DNA of 64,000 bases. Source: Lunularia cruciata. Taxonomy: Eukaryota; Streptophyta; Marchantiopsida; Lunulariales; Lunulariaceae. This document shows positions 24,053 to 34,946 of this stretch, piece after piece. A program made the position numbers and the translations under genes. The notes under the pieces were generated by a model that was given only the letters and a program-made list of their open reading frames with translations, made no database searches and had not been told where the DNA came from. Every line of letters starts with the position of its first letter. Within the stretch, counting starts at the first letter, position 1. The stretch spans positions 10,855,001-10,919,000 of the forward strand of contig OX419755.1 of the NCBI GenBank assembly GCA_948567375.1, in the 5' to 3' direction.

Positions 24053-24469
24053 CTAATCTTGAGAACTAGCTGATGAAGGTGGTAGTATTTCTGTAGCTGT
24101 TCTAAGACTCTCTCCAAAGTCCTTCACCAAAGTCTCAAAAAGTGATTTTACTCCACTACACTCATGTCCTTTTGGAAGTCCTTCAAGTCCACAAACCTCA
24201 CACAACTCCTTGGTCTTAGATCTTCTCTCTCCCAATCTTGGTGAAGAAGGTCCAACATGAAAACCCAAGTCAAGTAAGCCTCTCCTTTCTTTTAATCTCT
24301 TGCTCTCAAAGGTCAATGGACATGAACTTGCCTTATGTCCCTTCTCTCCACATAGAAAACACTTAGACTCACTCTTTCCTCCAAGTGGTGTAGGTTTTTG
24401 GATCCTCTCAACACTCTCTTCAAATTCTATTGTAAACTCTCTTTTCCTCAAATCCACCCCTAAAATCAC
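24053..24469 (-). CDS. Extra zinc-knuckle ORF upstream of gag (element B)
   Basis: An open frame of 138 codons between the leader and gag. It has CFLCGEKGHKASSCP at about residues 37-51 (C-x2-C-x4-H-x4-C knuckle) and a second Cys/His cluster CEVCGLEGLPKGHECSG at about 89-105, then an acidic, Ser-rich end (LPPSSASSQD). There is no in-frame ATG in the open stretch; it opens from a stop just upstream, and an ATG-containing frame at 24719-24471 overlaps its start in another register. A frame of the same length and mostly the same sequence exists in B-prime at 33326-33742. I do not recognise the family; it may be a frameshifted or spliced part of Gag, or an additional protein. Confidence 0.55.
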   Translation of the reverse strand: MILGVDLRKREFTIEFEESVERIQKPTPLGGKSESKCFLCGEKGHKASSCPLTFESKRLKERRGLLDLGFHVGPSSPRLGERRSKTKELCEVCGLEGLPKGHECSGVKSLFETLVKDFGESLRTATEILPPSSASSQD

Positions 24470-24719
24470 CTCAAACCCTGGGGGAAACTTGCATTATCTC
24501 AATTTCCACTATTGATGACCCTCCATGTTCCCAAGATGAATCTAAACACTCAAACATGTTTTTTGTTGCTCTCAAACTCCTCATGCATGAGATCTCCACT
24601 CTGCAGAATGGACCCGTCATCACAATGTGACTCAAATCTCCCAACCAGTATGTCAAAGTCCTTTGAATTTTTTTACACTTGTTTCTAACTTCAGGGCGTC
24701 CCTCCCTGAAAAATTTCAT

Positions 24720-25361
24720 ATCTTTTCATTGAGCCATTTGGCCTAGACACCTTTCTATTAAGCACACATATTTCAGATTTGGTCTAAAAACCACCCCCTA
24801 ACTTCAGAAACTCATAACTCCCTGTGCAAGAATGATCTCTCTCTACTTTTTGTGGCAGCAGGTAGGATACAATGCACTTAATTTTCTTGAAAATTTTAAG
24901 GGCAATTCACTAAAAATTTAATAAATAGCAGACTCTGTACAATTTTCCAAAGAGCATGAGTTGCGGAAGCACTTTACCCTATCAACTTTCAAGATTTCTA
25001 GCCCAATGTGCATAGAAGCTCATACAATAATTTTAAGTGTGCTAACTGAAAGATAACCCAAGCTATCATGTGTAGAAATTTCAAATCCAGATCTCAAACT
25101 TGAGATTTTGCCCAAAATCACCTTAATCCACAAAATTTGCAATCCACTTCACACAATCTCTCCAATTCCTCTCATGTGTACAAGATGTACAAAATCACCT
25201 CAAAGAAATCATAATGAACTACAAGGTATACAAATGGATCTTTGTTCTCTAACACAAATTCAGCCCTCTCCTCTCCTAATGTTCTCTCCAAGTGAGCTCT
25301 CATAGCCTCTTTCTGCATAATGTAGAATTGAACGCAGAACATTATCTTGCCTTTTAGAGAG
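24720..25361 (-). other. Untranslated leader of element B
   Basis: Sequence between PBS and the extra ORF. No convincing coding sequence. The corresponding leader of B-prime is at 32493-33060, where it is collinear but more diverged. Confidence 0.6.
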
Positions 25362-25379
25362 ATCCCGGCAACAGAACCA
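25362..25379 (-). other. Putative primer-binding site of element B
   Basis: Read on the - strand, TGGTTCTGTTGCCGGGAT lies 4 nt inside the 5' LTR. It resembles the TGGCGCCGTTGCCGGGGA type used by Athila/Tat-like elements (tRNA-Asp) at its 3' half but has mismatches near the start, so the priming tRNA is unresolved. It is clearly not the initiator-Met type used by the other elements here. Confidence 0.6.
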
Positions 25380-25383
25380 AAAA

Positions 25384-26074
25384 TGTGAGCCGGCCTGTCT
25401 CTCACTCAGGATGAACCTCTGATGGCTATTATGGTAGAGCACCGTGGACTAAGAAGGCAAGGAACCCCAACTCCATCATACTCCTCCAAGGCTAACACTC
25501 CAAGACTCAAGACATTGCTCACTAGAGAACTCAATGAGAAAGAGATAGTTGCAAATGAAAGGATGATGAGTACCTCCTCACCCCTTGTTTATATACTTGC
25601 GAAATAGTTACATACCAAAGTTACTAATTACTGTAGTAACTCAAGTTACTAGACTAAAAGTCAAGTAAAGACAAAAAGTAGAAAGAAATATCCACTCACA
25701 TGGGCATATTCCCCTAAGCATGTGGTCTTATCTTGACCCAACCACTAAGTCAAGGATTCCTTCACATGGGCTATCCTTGGACTAAAGAAGAATCCAAAAC
25801 AAAAAGGCTTGCGGGCCAAGAGTTCTCAACTCTTTCCTCAAAGCCAAACACCTAAGAATAATACCAAGTCAACACACTAAAATCCAAAATAGTGGTGCTC
25901 ATCTTTTCTACTTCCTCTAAAGTAAGGTCCCCTCTATCTTAGCTATGACTAAATTTAGCTAACCATGAATAATATAGAACCATCCCTTATCTCTAGATAA
26001 ATAATATCTCTTAAGTACTTGTAATACCAAGCTAAATATCACAATACCACACACATGCACAAATGGGTGTTACA
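25384..26074 (-). repeat. 5' LTR of element B
   Basis: 691 bp, on the - strand TGTAACACCC to GGCTCACA. Differs from the 3' LTR by about nine substitutions. A third, inverted copy starts at 26393 and belongs to B-prime. Confidence 0.92.
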
Positions 26075-26392
26075 TTTAAGGCAAAAACTCCCAAAGCCCT
26101 AACTCCTTCCCTCTGTTTCTTGTCATAGACCAAGGCCCAAGCAAAAACTTCAAAAATACTCCCTTACACTTCACTCCTGTCCAAGGCAAAACTCCCAAAG
26201 CCCTAACTCCTTCCCTCTATTTCACAGTCCAGGACCGAATGCTTCAAAATAATTCTTCCCTCACTTCCTCCAATCCAGTTCAAGGCAAAATCTCCTCCGC
26301 TCCTTAATCTTCTCTCCTACTCCTACCGCACTCTTTTGGTAAAACCCTTTTTCTACAAAACTCGTCTTCCAATCCTTGTCACCTTCCTACTC
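26075..26392. repeat. Degenerate tandem repeat, right part
   Basis: Continues the array cut by element B: TCATAGACCAAGGC at about 26125, AAGGCAAAACTCCCAAAGCCC twice (26079, 26185). B-prime's LTR starts directly at 26393. Confidence 0.8.
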
Positions 26393-26972
26393 TGTAACAC
26401 CCATTTGTGCATGTGTGTGGTATTGTGATATTTAGTTTGGTATTATAAGTACTTGAGAGATATTATTCATATAGAGATAAAGGATGGTTCTACACTAGTC
26501 ATGATAAGCTAGAGTTAGTCATAGCTAAGATAAAGGGGACCTTACTTTAGAGGAGGTGGAAAAGATGAACACCACTATTTCGGATTCTAGTGTGTTGACT
26601 TGGTATTATTCCTAGATGTTTGGCTTTGAGGAAAGAGTTGAGAACTCTAGGGTCCGCAAGCCTTTTTTTTCAGATTCTTCTATAGTCTAAGGATAGCCCA
26701 TGTGAAGGAATCCTTGACTTAGTGGTTGGGTCAAGATAAGATCACATGCTAGTGGAATATGTCCATGTGAAAGGATATTCCTTTTTACTTTTTAACTTTA
26801 CTTGACTTTTAGTCTAATCACTTGGGTTACTACAATAATTAGTATCTTTGGTGCATAACTATTTCACAAGTATATAAACAAGGGGTGAGGAAGTACTCAT
26901 CATCCTTTCATTTGCAACTTTCTCTCTCATTGAGTTCTCTAGTGAGCAATGTCTTGAGTCTTGGAGTGTTAG
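26393..26972 (+). repeat. 5' LTR of B-prime, interrupted
   Basis: Reverse complement of the element B LTR, from TGTAACACCC to GTTAG, about 580 of 690 bp. In the intact LTR the next bases would be CCTTGG, absent here because of the insertion and the deletion. Confidence 0.9.
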
Positions 26973-27385
26973 TGTAAAAGATCAAATCCGAGGAGAGAAA
27001 TAGGAGAATGGAAACTCACATTGGGACACTCGAATGAGGGAAAACTCCAAATGCCTAACATGAGCTTTGGCTTTGGTATTTATAGGTAGCATACAAGGCC
27101 CTTGAGAAGCTTCTCAAGAAGCTTCCTCAAGCCGCTTTCTTAGAGTGCAAGCCAAGTTAACTAGGAAGCGTCTCAAGAAGCTTCCTTTTAGAAGCCACCT
27201 ACTTGGCATGCAAGCTAAGCTAGTTGGAAGCTTCTAGAAGCTTCCTTCTAGAACTACTTACTTAAGGTGCAAGCTAAGTTAACCGAGAAGCTTCCTAGAT
27301 ACTTCCGGAATATTCTAGGCTACTTTGTCTTATGTGCTACTTCGTAAGCCCGACTAACTTTGTCGCTAAACTCCATATTGTTACA
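26973..27385 (-). repeat. 3' LTR of the nested chromovirus
   Basis: 413 bp, TGTAACAATA to CTTTTACA on the - strand. Rich in AGAAGCTTC words. It matches 32188-32492 with few differences. A TATTTATAG core near 27077 lies where an LTR promoter (- strand CTATAAATA) is expected. Confidence 0.92.
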
Positions 27386-27397
27386 TGTTCCCCTGCC
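27386..27397 (-). other. Polypurine tract of the nested chromovirus
   Basis: On the - strand GCAGGGGAACA directly precedes the LTR start. Confidence 0.8.
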
Positions 27398-27409
27398 GCT
27401 AGTTGGTGA

Positions 27410-28740
27410 TGTCCTCATCGCCAATGAAGCTTCAAATTCTTGGATGGCCGTCTATGCATTCTGGAGGTGAGAAAGAGGTTCCCAGGTGGCATCATGAAGG
27501 GGATACCCTTTCCAAAGGACCTTGTACTCCGTATGTTGGCAACGGCCTTGTTGGATATGGTGACGCGCAAGGATACGATCAACTTTGTACTCCTCATGAT
27601 CATTGATAGGGACAAGAAGAGGGGGAGGTTGGACTCAAGAGGAAAAGGAAGAGGGCTTAGGAACAAAGGGTTTCAACTTAGAAACATGAAAGACATGATG
27701 GATACGCATGTGACAAGGTAAGGCAAGTCGATAAGCAACAGGAGAGACAATTTGGGTGATATCAAAGGGTCCTATCCAGTTAGGGGCAAGTTTATGAACT
27801 TGGGTATCAAGTGGGAGAGGGAGGTTACTGGAAGATAGCATGACTTTATCACCAACTTCAAAGGTGAGATCACGACGATGGTGGTCCGCATATTGTTTTT
27901 GGCAATTTTGAGCAATAAGGAGGTGAGACTTGGCTTGTTGGAGCGATTGGGATATAGTGGTCAAGAATGTGGAAGTATGAGGACCCTGAGATGGAGGGAG
28001 AGCAAGAAGAGAATTTGGAACAAGCGGATCTTGGCCAAAATTGAGAAAGAAGGGAGTAAATCCGGTGCTTGCTTGTTTGGAATTGTTGTAGGCAAATTCT
28101 GCAGCTGCAAGACATTCATCCCAATTGGTAAGGTGGACATTGACAAAAGCCCGCAACATATCGTCCAATGTACGATTTGCACGTTCGGTTTGTCCATCAG
28201 TTTGAGGATGATAGACCATGGAAAAAGTAAGCTTGGTGCCGAGTATATGGAAGAGTGCTTGCCAAAACTTCCCGGTAAATCGAGGATCACAATTAGAGAT
28301 GAGTACACGTGGCATCCCATGATGCTTGAAGACATTGTCGAAGTAGATTTGCGCTAAGGTTGGAGCATCTATGATATCATAGGTTGGTGCCAAGTGGATT
28401 TGCTTACTAAGTTTATCCACAAACACCATGATTGCGGTGTGTCCTTATTTTGTCTTTGGCAAGGATGTGATGAGATCCAAGCTCACATGCTCCCAGTGAG
28501 CGGATGGAATGGCAAGTGGTTGAAGGGGTCCACTCGGCTTTTGGTTACTGGCCTTGTTACATTGGCAGCTCTCACACGATCTGACAAATTCTCAAACATC
28601 TCGTGTCATGTTGGGCCACCACCATTGACGTTGGAGGGTACCTAAGGTCTTGTCCACACCCATGTGACCAGCGATGGGTAAATCATGGGCTTCTTGAAGG
28701 CACACAAGTCAAAGATCACCTTTGGCTGGACATAGATCCG
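27410..28740 (-). pseudogene. Nested chromovirus integrase and chromodomain
   Basis: Integrase begins with a zinc-binding part read near 28740-28570 (CESCQCNKA) and a stop near 28600. The 28429-27635 frame is open: VFVDKLSKQIH, LISNCDPRFTGKFW (second catalytic Asp), YHPQTDGQTERANRTL (catalytic Glu), then a C-terminus with WIGPFDI and HVFHVSKLKPFV. In another register near 27600-27450 a chromodomain is plain: EEYKVDRILARH, then EYKVLWKGYPLHDATWEP. Chromodomains of this family bind histone marks and steer integration to heterochromatin. A TAG lies near its end. Confidence 0.9.
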
Positions 28741-28849
28741 GTCCGCATGGAATAGAAGGCCTTCCTTGAAGGAGAAGGTGTTGTACTCCTTGTCACCTGT
28801 TGTTAGACGACCATGTACCATTTGGAAGAAGGGATCTTATTGTAGAGCT

Positions 28850-30216
28850 AACCAAAACTCATTATGGATCTTGGGGTCAATTGACACCGTCATAATTGCT
28901 ACCGCGATGAGAGGAAGGGACTTCAAATCAAGTTGTCATGATAGGGCATCAGGGATGACATGGAACCGACCTGGTTTGTACTCAAGTTTGATGTCAAACA
29001 ATTGAAGTTGCTCTTCCCATCGATGATGTCGACTCTTCATGTGCTCCAAGTATAAGGTCTGCAACAATGGCTTGTGATCAGTTTGCATGATCACTTGTTT
29101 CCCCTAGAGATAATGCCTCCATACCTTGGTGGCATATACCATTGCAAGTTGTTCCCGATCTTGAGCAGAGTAATTTCTTTCAGTTGTATTTAGTCGGCGA
29201 GACACAAAGGCAATGGGATGTAGTCCATCTGGAAATTCTTGTTGCAACATAGCTCCAATTGCAAAGTTAGAAGCATCAAAATCAACCACACAAGGTAGTT
29301 GAGGATCATATGGTTGAAGAATGGGTCTTAAAGACACCGTATGTTTCAACTTCTGGAATGCTTCTTCATGTTTGGTGTTCCACTGGAAGCTCAAGTTCTT
29401 TCCCAAGAGGTTAGTCAATGGTGCAGCTACATGAGCATAATAGTGGATGAACCGCCGGTAAAAACTGGCCAATCCATTGAATGCCCATACTTCTATAGCA
29501 TCCTTTGGGGTAGGCCAATCAATAATGGCCTTGATCTTCTCTTCCTCTATCTTGATCCCCTCTGATGAGATCTTATGACCCAAGAAGGTAACCTCCTTCT
29601 ACCAAAAAGCACACTTCGACTTCTTGCAGTAAAATTTCCATTGTCGTAGTCATCTTAGGACTTCTTGCACATGATTCCCGTGTTCTGCCTCTGTCTTGCT
29701 ATAGATTAAGATATCATCCAAGAACACCACCACTGACCAATCCAATAGTCCATCCAACACCCAATGCATCTAATCCATGAAGATTGCTGGAGCATTAGTG
29801 AGTCCGAAAGGTAGAACTCTCCACTGAAAATGTCCATACCTTGTGCGAAAGGCAGTCTTTTGCACATCTTCTCTATCAATCGGAATTTGCCAATAGCCGC
29901 TATGAAGATTCAACTTGGAAAAGTAACGTGCTCCACTTAGTTGATCAAGTAAGTCATCAATCCAAGGCAAGGGATATGCATTCTTCACGGTTTGCTTATT
30001 GAGCCCATGGTAATCAATATAGAAACAAAGTCCTCCATCCTTCTTTGGAACAAATAGTACAGGTGCTCCCCAAAGAGAGGTACTATGTTGTATGAAATCC
30101 TTCTCCAACAACTCTGTAAGTGTTGTTCGCAACTCCTCCAACTCCTTTGGTGAGAGCCAATAGATTGGTCTACTCATTGGAGTACTCCCGGGCAATAACT
30201 CAATCTTGAAGGGCAT
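28850..30216 (-). pseudogene. Nested chromovirus reverse transcriptase and RNase H
   Basis: [69 protein letters not shown], a TAG at about 29771, then VVVFLDDILIYSKTEAEHG with the catalytic LDD. RNase H lies in 29583-29104 and beyond: VVDFDASNFAIGAML, DREQLAMVYATKVWRHYL, a stop at 29104, then QTDHKPLLQTLY. Three or four stops in total; otherwise collinear and full length. Confidence 0.9.
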
Positions 30217-31900
30217 ACCTCAGTCGGAGGGTAATCCCTTTGGCAGATCATCTGGAAACACATTTGCAAACTCCTTAACTATCCGATCAACCATTGCTTG
30301 ATGTGGCACTTGGCCCTCCTCAGATTGTTCTTGTGTAATGGGCTTGATCCTCACCACGAATACAGACTTATCTTCCTCCAAAGCTTGCTATATGGATGCT
30401 TCCTTAACAAACTTCCCTTATAGGGACTCATCTCTCTTCCAAGCTTGCTCCATGGTTGCCTTCCTGGCAAACTTCCCATCTTGGGACTCATCTCCCTTCC
30501 AGATTCGCTCTATGGCTACCTTCTCGACAAACTTCCCATCTTGGGACTGACTATTCTTAGGTGTCTTACTCAGAGGTGCCAGACAACCTAATCGGAAATT
30601 CTTACCTTGGTGTTGTACTTGAATTTGGAGTCGGGTCCAATCGAATTGAACCTTATGACATTCAAGCCAAGGTGAACCCCAAATGATATCATAGTGTAGA
30701 GGTGCCACTACAAACCTCATACACTCCAAATACTCCTTCCCAATCTTGAAGGTAACAGGATGCGAGGTGCGGAATGCAGAACCCTTTCTACCATCCGCCA
30801 TCATCAAACTACTTCCAATCACTGGCTTGATAGGAATACCCAATTCCTTTGCTACTTGCATAGACATGCAATACTCTGAACTTCCAAAATCAACCAAAAT
30901 CCTACAACCCCTATTAGATATCATACCTTGCAAGTGAAGCAGACTTGCATAGGTCAAGCCTTCAATCCCATTGGAACTAATCAAGCTCCCAATAGGCGGC
31001 TCAAAATCTCCTACTGGGATTCCTCTTTTCCCTGATCATTTTGCTCCACAACCTCCACGTGGGCAACTTGTCGAGGTCGTCCATTCTTAAGTGGACATTC
31101 AGCAATGCGATGCCCCAATTTGCAACAATAAAAACAACCACCATTTTGTCGCAATTTCTCTTTGTCTGCCATGCCCAATGGTCTTTGTTGAATTGCATCA
31201 ATCTCCATTGGTGTTGGCTCCTCCACTTGTGTGTAGTGTATTGGCAGGCTTTGGGGGAGTTGAGGTCGAGACCAAGTTGTTGCCACCAAGGAATCAAAAC
31301 GTTCAGCCAACCGCATGGCTTCCTCCAAGTGTTGTGGCTCTTGCATGGTTACCTCTAATTTGGTTCTTGCCTTCAAGCACCTCACAAATCGATCCAGAGC
31401 TTCACCTTCCAAAATATCTAGAATTTGCATGATGGTGTTTTGGAACTACGTGATGTAACTTCTTATAGAGCCAATCTGTTTCAACTCTGCCAACTTATCC
31501 CGTGCAGCTCGTGTGGCATTTGTAGCTTGGAACCGACTGATTATTGCGCTCTTGAATTCTGCCCATGTCAAGATCAATGCAACCATTTGTCGTTTGGCTT
31601 GCTCCACTTGAAATCTCTACCATAGCTTGGCTTCTCCATCCAATTGGCTAGAAGCCAAGAGAATCTCTTTTCGCTCATCTTGTAGATTGGTAGCTTCAAA
31701 ATAACATTCATAATCAAACACAAAATTCTCCACTGTACCTAGGAGATTCTTGTCTTCAAAAACCTTGGGTTTAGGGAATCTAATCCGATCTTCTCCTTCT
31801 TGAACTGGTACTCTCTCCACCTGCTCTTGTTGTCAAAGATCTCGTTCATCCAACAATCGAGTAAAGTGCTTGATTTGTTGTTGCATAGCAAGGATAACAT
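30217..31900 (-). pseudogene. Nested chromovirus gag and protease
   Basis: Gag pieces: FVFDYECYFEATNLQDERKE (31750), then 31430-31011 with TKLEVTMQEPQHLEEAMRLA and a zinc knuckle CFYCCKLGHRIAECPLKN that keeps C-x2-C-x4-H-x4-C. Protease is in 30984-30418: LQGMISNRGCRILVDFGSSE, with DFGSS at the catalytic D-S/T-G site, and YDIIWGSPWLECHKVQFDW at its end. A short tandem duplication of the LARKATMEQAWKRDESQ-like segment lies near 30400-30540. Several stops. Confidence 0.86.
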
Positions 31901-32174
31901 CAAGTATTGCCATCATGGTTGCTCCTCTATCACACCATTCCCAATCTATCTAATTTATTAACACATAGAAACATCACGTCTACCGTTCTCTATAAGTTAC
32001 AACTGGAAGCACCAAGGGTTCCTTAGATATGGTGATCATATGTAGAAAATCTTGTCCAAAGTGCAAGGTGATGAACTGTGTGAAATGATGCTTGGGTAGT
32101 ATTTGGATGCAAAAATCCCAATGGTTCGGTGGAAGTGGATTTGGTGGTCCATAAATTCCATCCATCCCATTCCT

Positions 32175-32186
32175 GATCTGATACCA
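32175..32186 (-). other. Primer-binding site of the nested chromovirus
   Basis: On the - strand TGGTATCAGATC, one mismatch to the initiator-Met type TGGTATCAGAGC, 1 nt inside the 5' LTR. Confidence 0.85.
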
Positions 32187-32187
32187 A

Positions 32188-32492
32188 TGTAAAAGACCGA
32201 ATCCGAGGAGAGAAATAGGAGAATGGAAACTCACATTGGGACACTCGAATGAGGGAAAACTCCGAATGCCTAGCATGAACTTTGGCTTTGGTATTTATAG
32301 GTAGCATACAAGGCCCTTGAGAAGCTTCTCAAGAAGCTTCCTCAAGCTGCTTTCTTAGAGTGCAAGCCAAGTTAACTAGGAAGCTTCTCAAGAAGCTTCC
32401 TTTTAGAAGCCGCCTACTTGGCGTGCAAGCTAAGCTAGTTGGAAGCTTCTAGAAGCTTCTTTCTAGAAGCTACTTACTTAAGGTGCAAGCTA
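32188..32492 (-). repeat. 5' LTR of the nested chromovirus, truncated
   Basis: Matches the inner 305 bp of the LTR at 26973-27385. The outer ~105 bp are missing, cut at the four bases GCTA (32489-32492) that are shared with the B-prime leader. Confidence 0.9.
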
Positions 32493-33325
32493 TGAGAGCT
32501 CACTTGGAGAGAACATTAGGAGAGGAGAGGGTTGAACTTATGTTAGAGAACCAAGATCCATTTGTATACCCTATTGTTCATTATGCTATCTTTGAGGTGA
32601 TTTTGTACATCTTATACACATGAGAGGATTTAGAGAGATTGTGTGAGGTGGATTGCAGATTTTAGGGATTAAGGTGATTTTGGGCAAAATCTCAAGTTTG
32701 AGATCTAGACTTGAAATTTTAACACCTAATAGCTTGGGTTGTCCACTTAGCACTCTTGGAATTATTGTGCAAGCTTCTATGCGCATTGGGCTAGAATTTT
32801 TGAAAGTTGATAGGGTAAATTGCTCCCGCAACTACATGCTCTCTCAAAAATTGTACAAAGTCTGCCATTTTTTCCATTTTTCAATGAATTGTTCTGAAAA
32901 TTTCTAAGACATTTAGTGCATTATATCCTACCTATTGACACAAAAATTAAAGAGAGATCATTCTTGCAAATGGAGTTATTAGTTTTTAAAGTGAGGAGGT
33001 GGTTTTCATACCAAATCTGAAATATGTGTGCTAAAAAGAAAGGTTTCGAGGCCAAATAGCTTGATGAAAAGGATCTGAAATTTTGCAAGGAGCAAGGCCA
33101 TGGAGTTGTGATCAAGTCTGAAAATTTTCAACGGATTGTGATATAACAATTGAGAAATTTGAGTGAGATTTTGAGGAAGTGTCAATTCTAGAGAGTTGAG
33201 ATCTCATGCATGAGGAGTTTGAGAGTAACAAAAAGCATGTTTGGATGTTTGGATTCACCTTGGGAACATGGAGGGTCATCAAGAGTGGAAATTGGAGGCT
33301 ATGCAAGGTTCCTTAAGGGTTTGAG

Positions 33326-33742
33326 GTGATTTTAGGGGTGGATTTGAGGAAAAGAGAGTTTACAATAGAATTTGAAGAGAGCGTTGAGAGGATCCAAAAA
33401 CTTATACCACTTGGAGGAAAGAGTGAGTCTAAGTGCTTTCTATGTGGAAAGAAGGGACAAAAGGCAAGTTCATGTCCATTGACCTTTGAGAGCAAGAGAT
33501 TGAGAGAAAGGAGAGGCTTACTTGACTTGGGTTTGCATGTTGGACCTTCTTCACCAAGATTGGGAGAGAGAAGATCTAAGACCAAAGAGTTGTGTGAGGT
33601 TTGTGGAGTGGTAGGACTTTCAAAAGGACATGAGTGTAGTGGAGTAAAAGCAATTTTGGAGATTTGTGTGAAGGATCTTGGAGAGAGTCTTAGTACAACT
33701 ACAGAAATACTACCACCTTCATCAGCTAGTTTTCAAGATTAG
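33326..33742 (+). CDS. Extra zinc-knuckle ORF upstream of gag (B-prime)
   Basis: A 138-codon open frame, same length as the one at 24053-24469 and mostly identical. Knuckle: CFLCGKKGQKASSCP, with the His replaced by Gln. Second cluster: CEVCGVVGLSKGHECSG. It has stayed open although the adjoining gag and pol frames have collected many stops. It too lacks an in-frame ATG. Function unknown. Confidence 0.5.
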   Translation: MILGVDLRKREFTIEFEESVERIQKLIPLGGKSESKCFLCGKKGQKASSCPLTFESKRLRERRGLLDLGLHVGPSSPRLGERRSKTKELCEVCGVVGLSKGHECSGVKAILEICVKDLGESLSTTTEILPPSSASFQD

Positions 33743-33986
33743 TGATGGAGATAATCTTTCAACTTATGGATAAACTATCCATGAGAGTTCAATTAATATG
33801 CACTCTAGGATTTGAAGTTGGTATAGAAATCTTGGAGCAACCTGAACCTTTTGTGTTCCCTAGAGTGTATTATTCTCTGACGGTGTTAGTCATGTATGTG
33901 TTAGTCTATTAGTTATAGAGTGAGGAAAAAGAAAAGAGAAAAAGAAAAAAAAATTGAGAGGAAAGAAAGATAGTGAAGGGTTAAGA

Positions 33987-34946
33987 TGGGAAAACTTCCA
34001 GTTTTTTTTTGGCAAGGATGGAGAAGATGTGGAGGCCTTTGTGAGAGAATTCAAGAGATCCTGCATAAGAAACAATGAGAGGAGGAAGAATGAGTGGGCC
34101 TCATTATTACCAGATTTCTTTAAGGATGCAATACTTACATGGTATGAGTCAGAATACCAAAAGAGAGAGAGGAGAGATGGGGAGGAAGAGTCCTAGGAGA
34201 GTTTGAATTTAGCACTCATTGAGAACTTTCTTCTAGATGAGAGTTATGAGAGATTGATGAGTGAGGTTACCTTTCTGAAACAAGGAGATGGAGAGAAAGT
34301 GCAAGTCTATGTGGAAAGAGTGGAAAAGTTAGAGTCCAGATTTTGTAGAGTGTTGAGGAAGGATGGAGATGATGTGGAGACTATTATAATTGGCATAGAG
34401 ACCATGTTCACCAAGAATTTTGTGGGAGGATTAAGACCACAAATTAGGAGGAAGGTGAGATATGAGAAACCTTCTTCCAAGGTTGAAGCTATCAAGATTG
34501 CAATTTGTATGTAGGAGAGTTTGGAAGGGGATGAGAGTGATTTGGTGGTGAAGGAGGTTGTGCATCCTCCTCAAGGTTACAAGTATGGTGGAAGTTCTGA
34601 TACTTTGGTAGCAAGGGTTGCACCACAAGTAATAGTTGCTCTAGTTCTTGCACCTCCACCAAAGGATCCACTTTAAACTATCATAGAACAACTTCCAGAT
34701 CTCAAGATCAATGTGGTGCAACTATGGGAGAAGAGAGAGGTGGATCAAAATGTGAGAAGAGGGCCTAGGAGTTATGGAAGTTATCCATATAGAGGAGGCT
34801 AACAAACTAACAATTTTAATGGGAGAAATTGTTTTGGTTGTGGAGGAAGAGGTCAAATCCAAAGGAATTGCCCAAATTCCACTTACCATGGAGGAAGGGG
34901 TTATGAAGGAGAAAATAGAGGGAGAGAAGGAGGTAGTGAAACCCAA
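33987..34946 (+). pseudogene. B-prime gag, broken
   Basis: FFGKDGEDVEAFVREFKRSC, WASLLPDFFKDAILTWYESE, a TAG at about 34194, then ALIENFLLDESYERLMSEVT, a TAG at about 34512, and a knuckle near 34833 reading CFGCGGRGQIQRNCPN, with Cys kept and His replaced by Gln. Collinear with element B gag. Confidence 0.85.

Larger units (their letters stand above)
18257..26074 (-). mobile_element. Ty3-gypsy element B, nearly complete
   Basis: 7.8-kb element: LTR 25384-26074, PBS, an extra zinc-knuckle ORF, gag, protease, RT/RNase H, integrase, PPT, LTR 18257-18944. The two LTRs differ by about nine substitutions by eye plus a small difference at one end, so insertion is fairly recent. Domain order with integrase last is Ty3-gypsy; no chromodomain was seen. 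It splits the CAGACCAAGGC tandem array. The flanks CCTA (18253-18256) and TTTA (26075-26078) could be a target duplication altered by two C-to-T changes. A few stops and frameshifts (about 22200, 21504, 21345) make it non-autonomous as it stands. Confidence 0.92.
26973..32492 (-). mobile_element. Chromovirus-type Ty3-gypsy element nested in B-prime
   Basis: About 5.5 kb on the - strand: truncated 5' LTR (32188-32492), initiator-Met PBS, gag, protease, RT, RNase H, integrase, chromodomain, PPT, 3' LTR (26973-27385). All domains are present with only occasional stops, so the order and lineage (chromovirus, from the chromodomain after integrase) are clear. It was inserted after GTTAG in the B-prime LTR; the second copy of the target is lost in a deletion at the other side. 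Confidence 0.92.
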
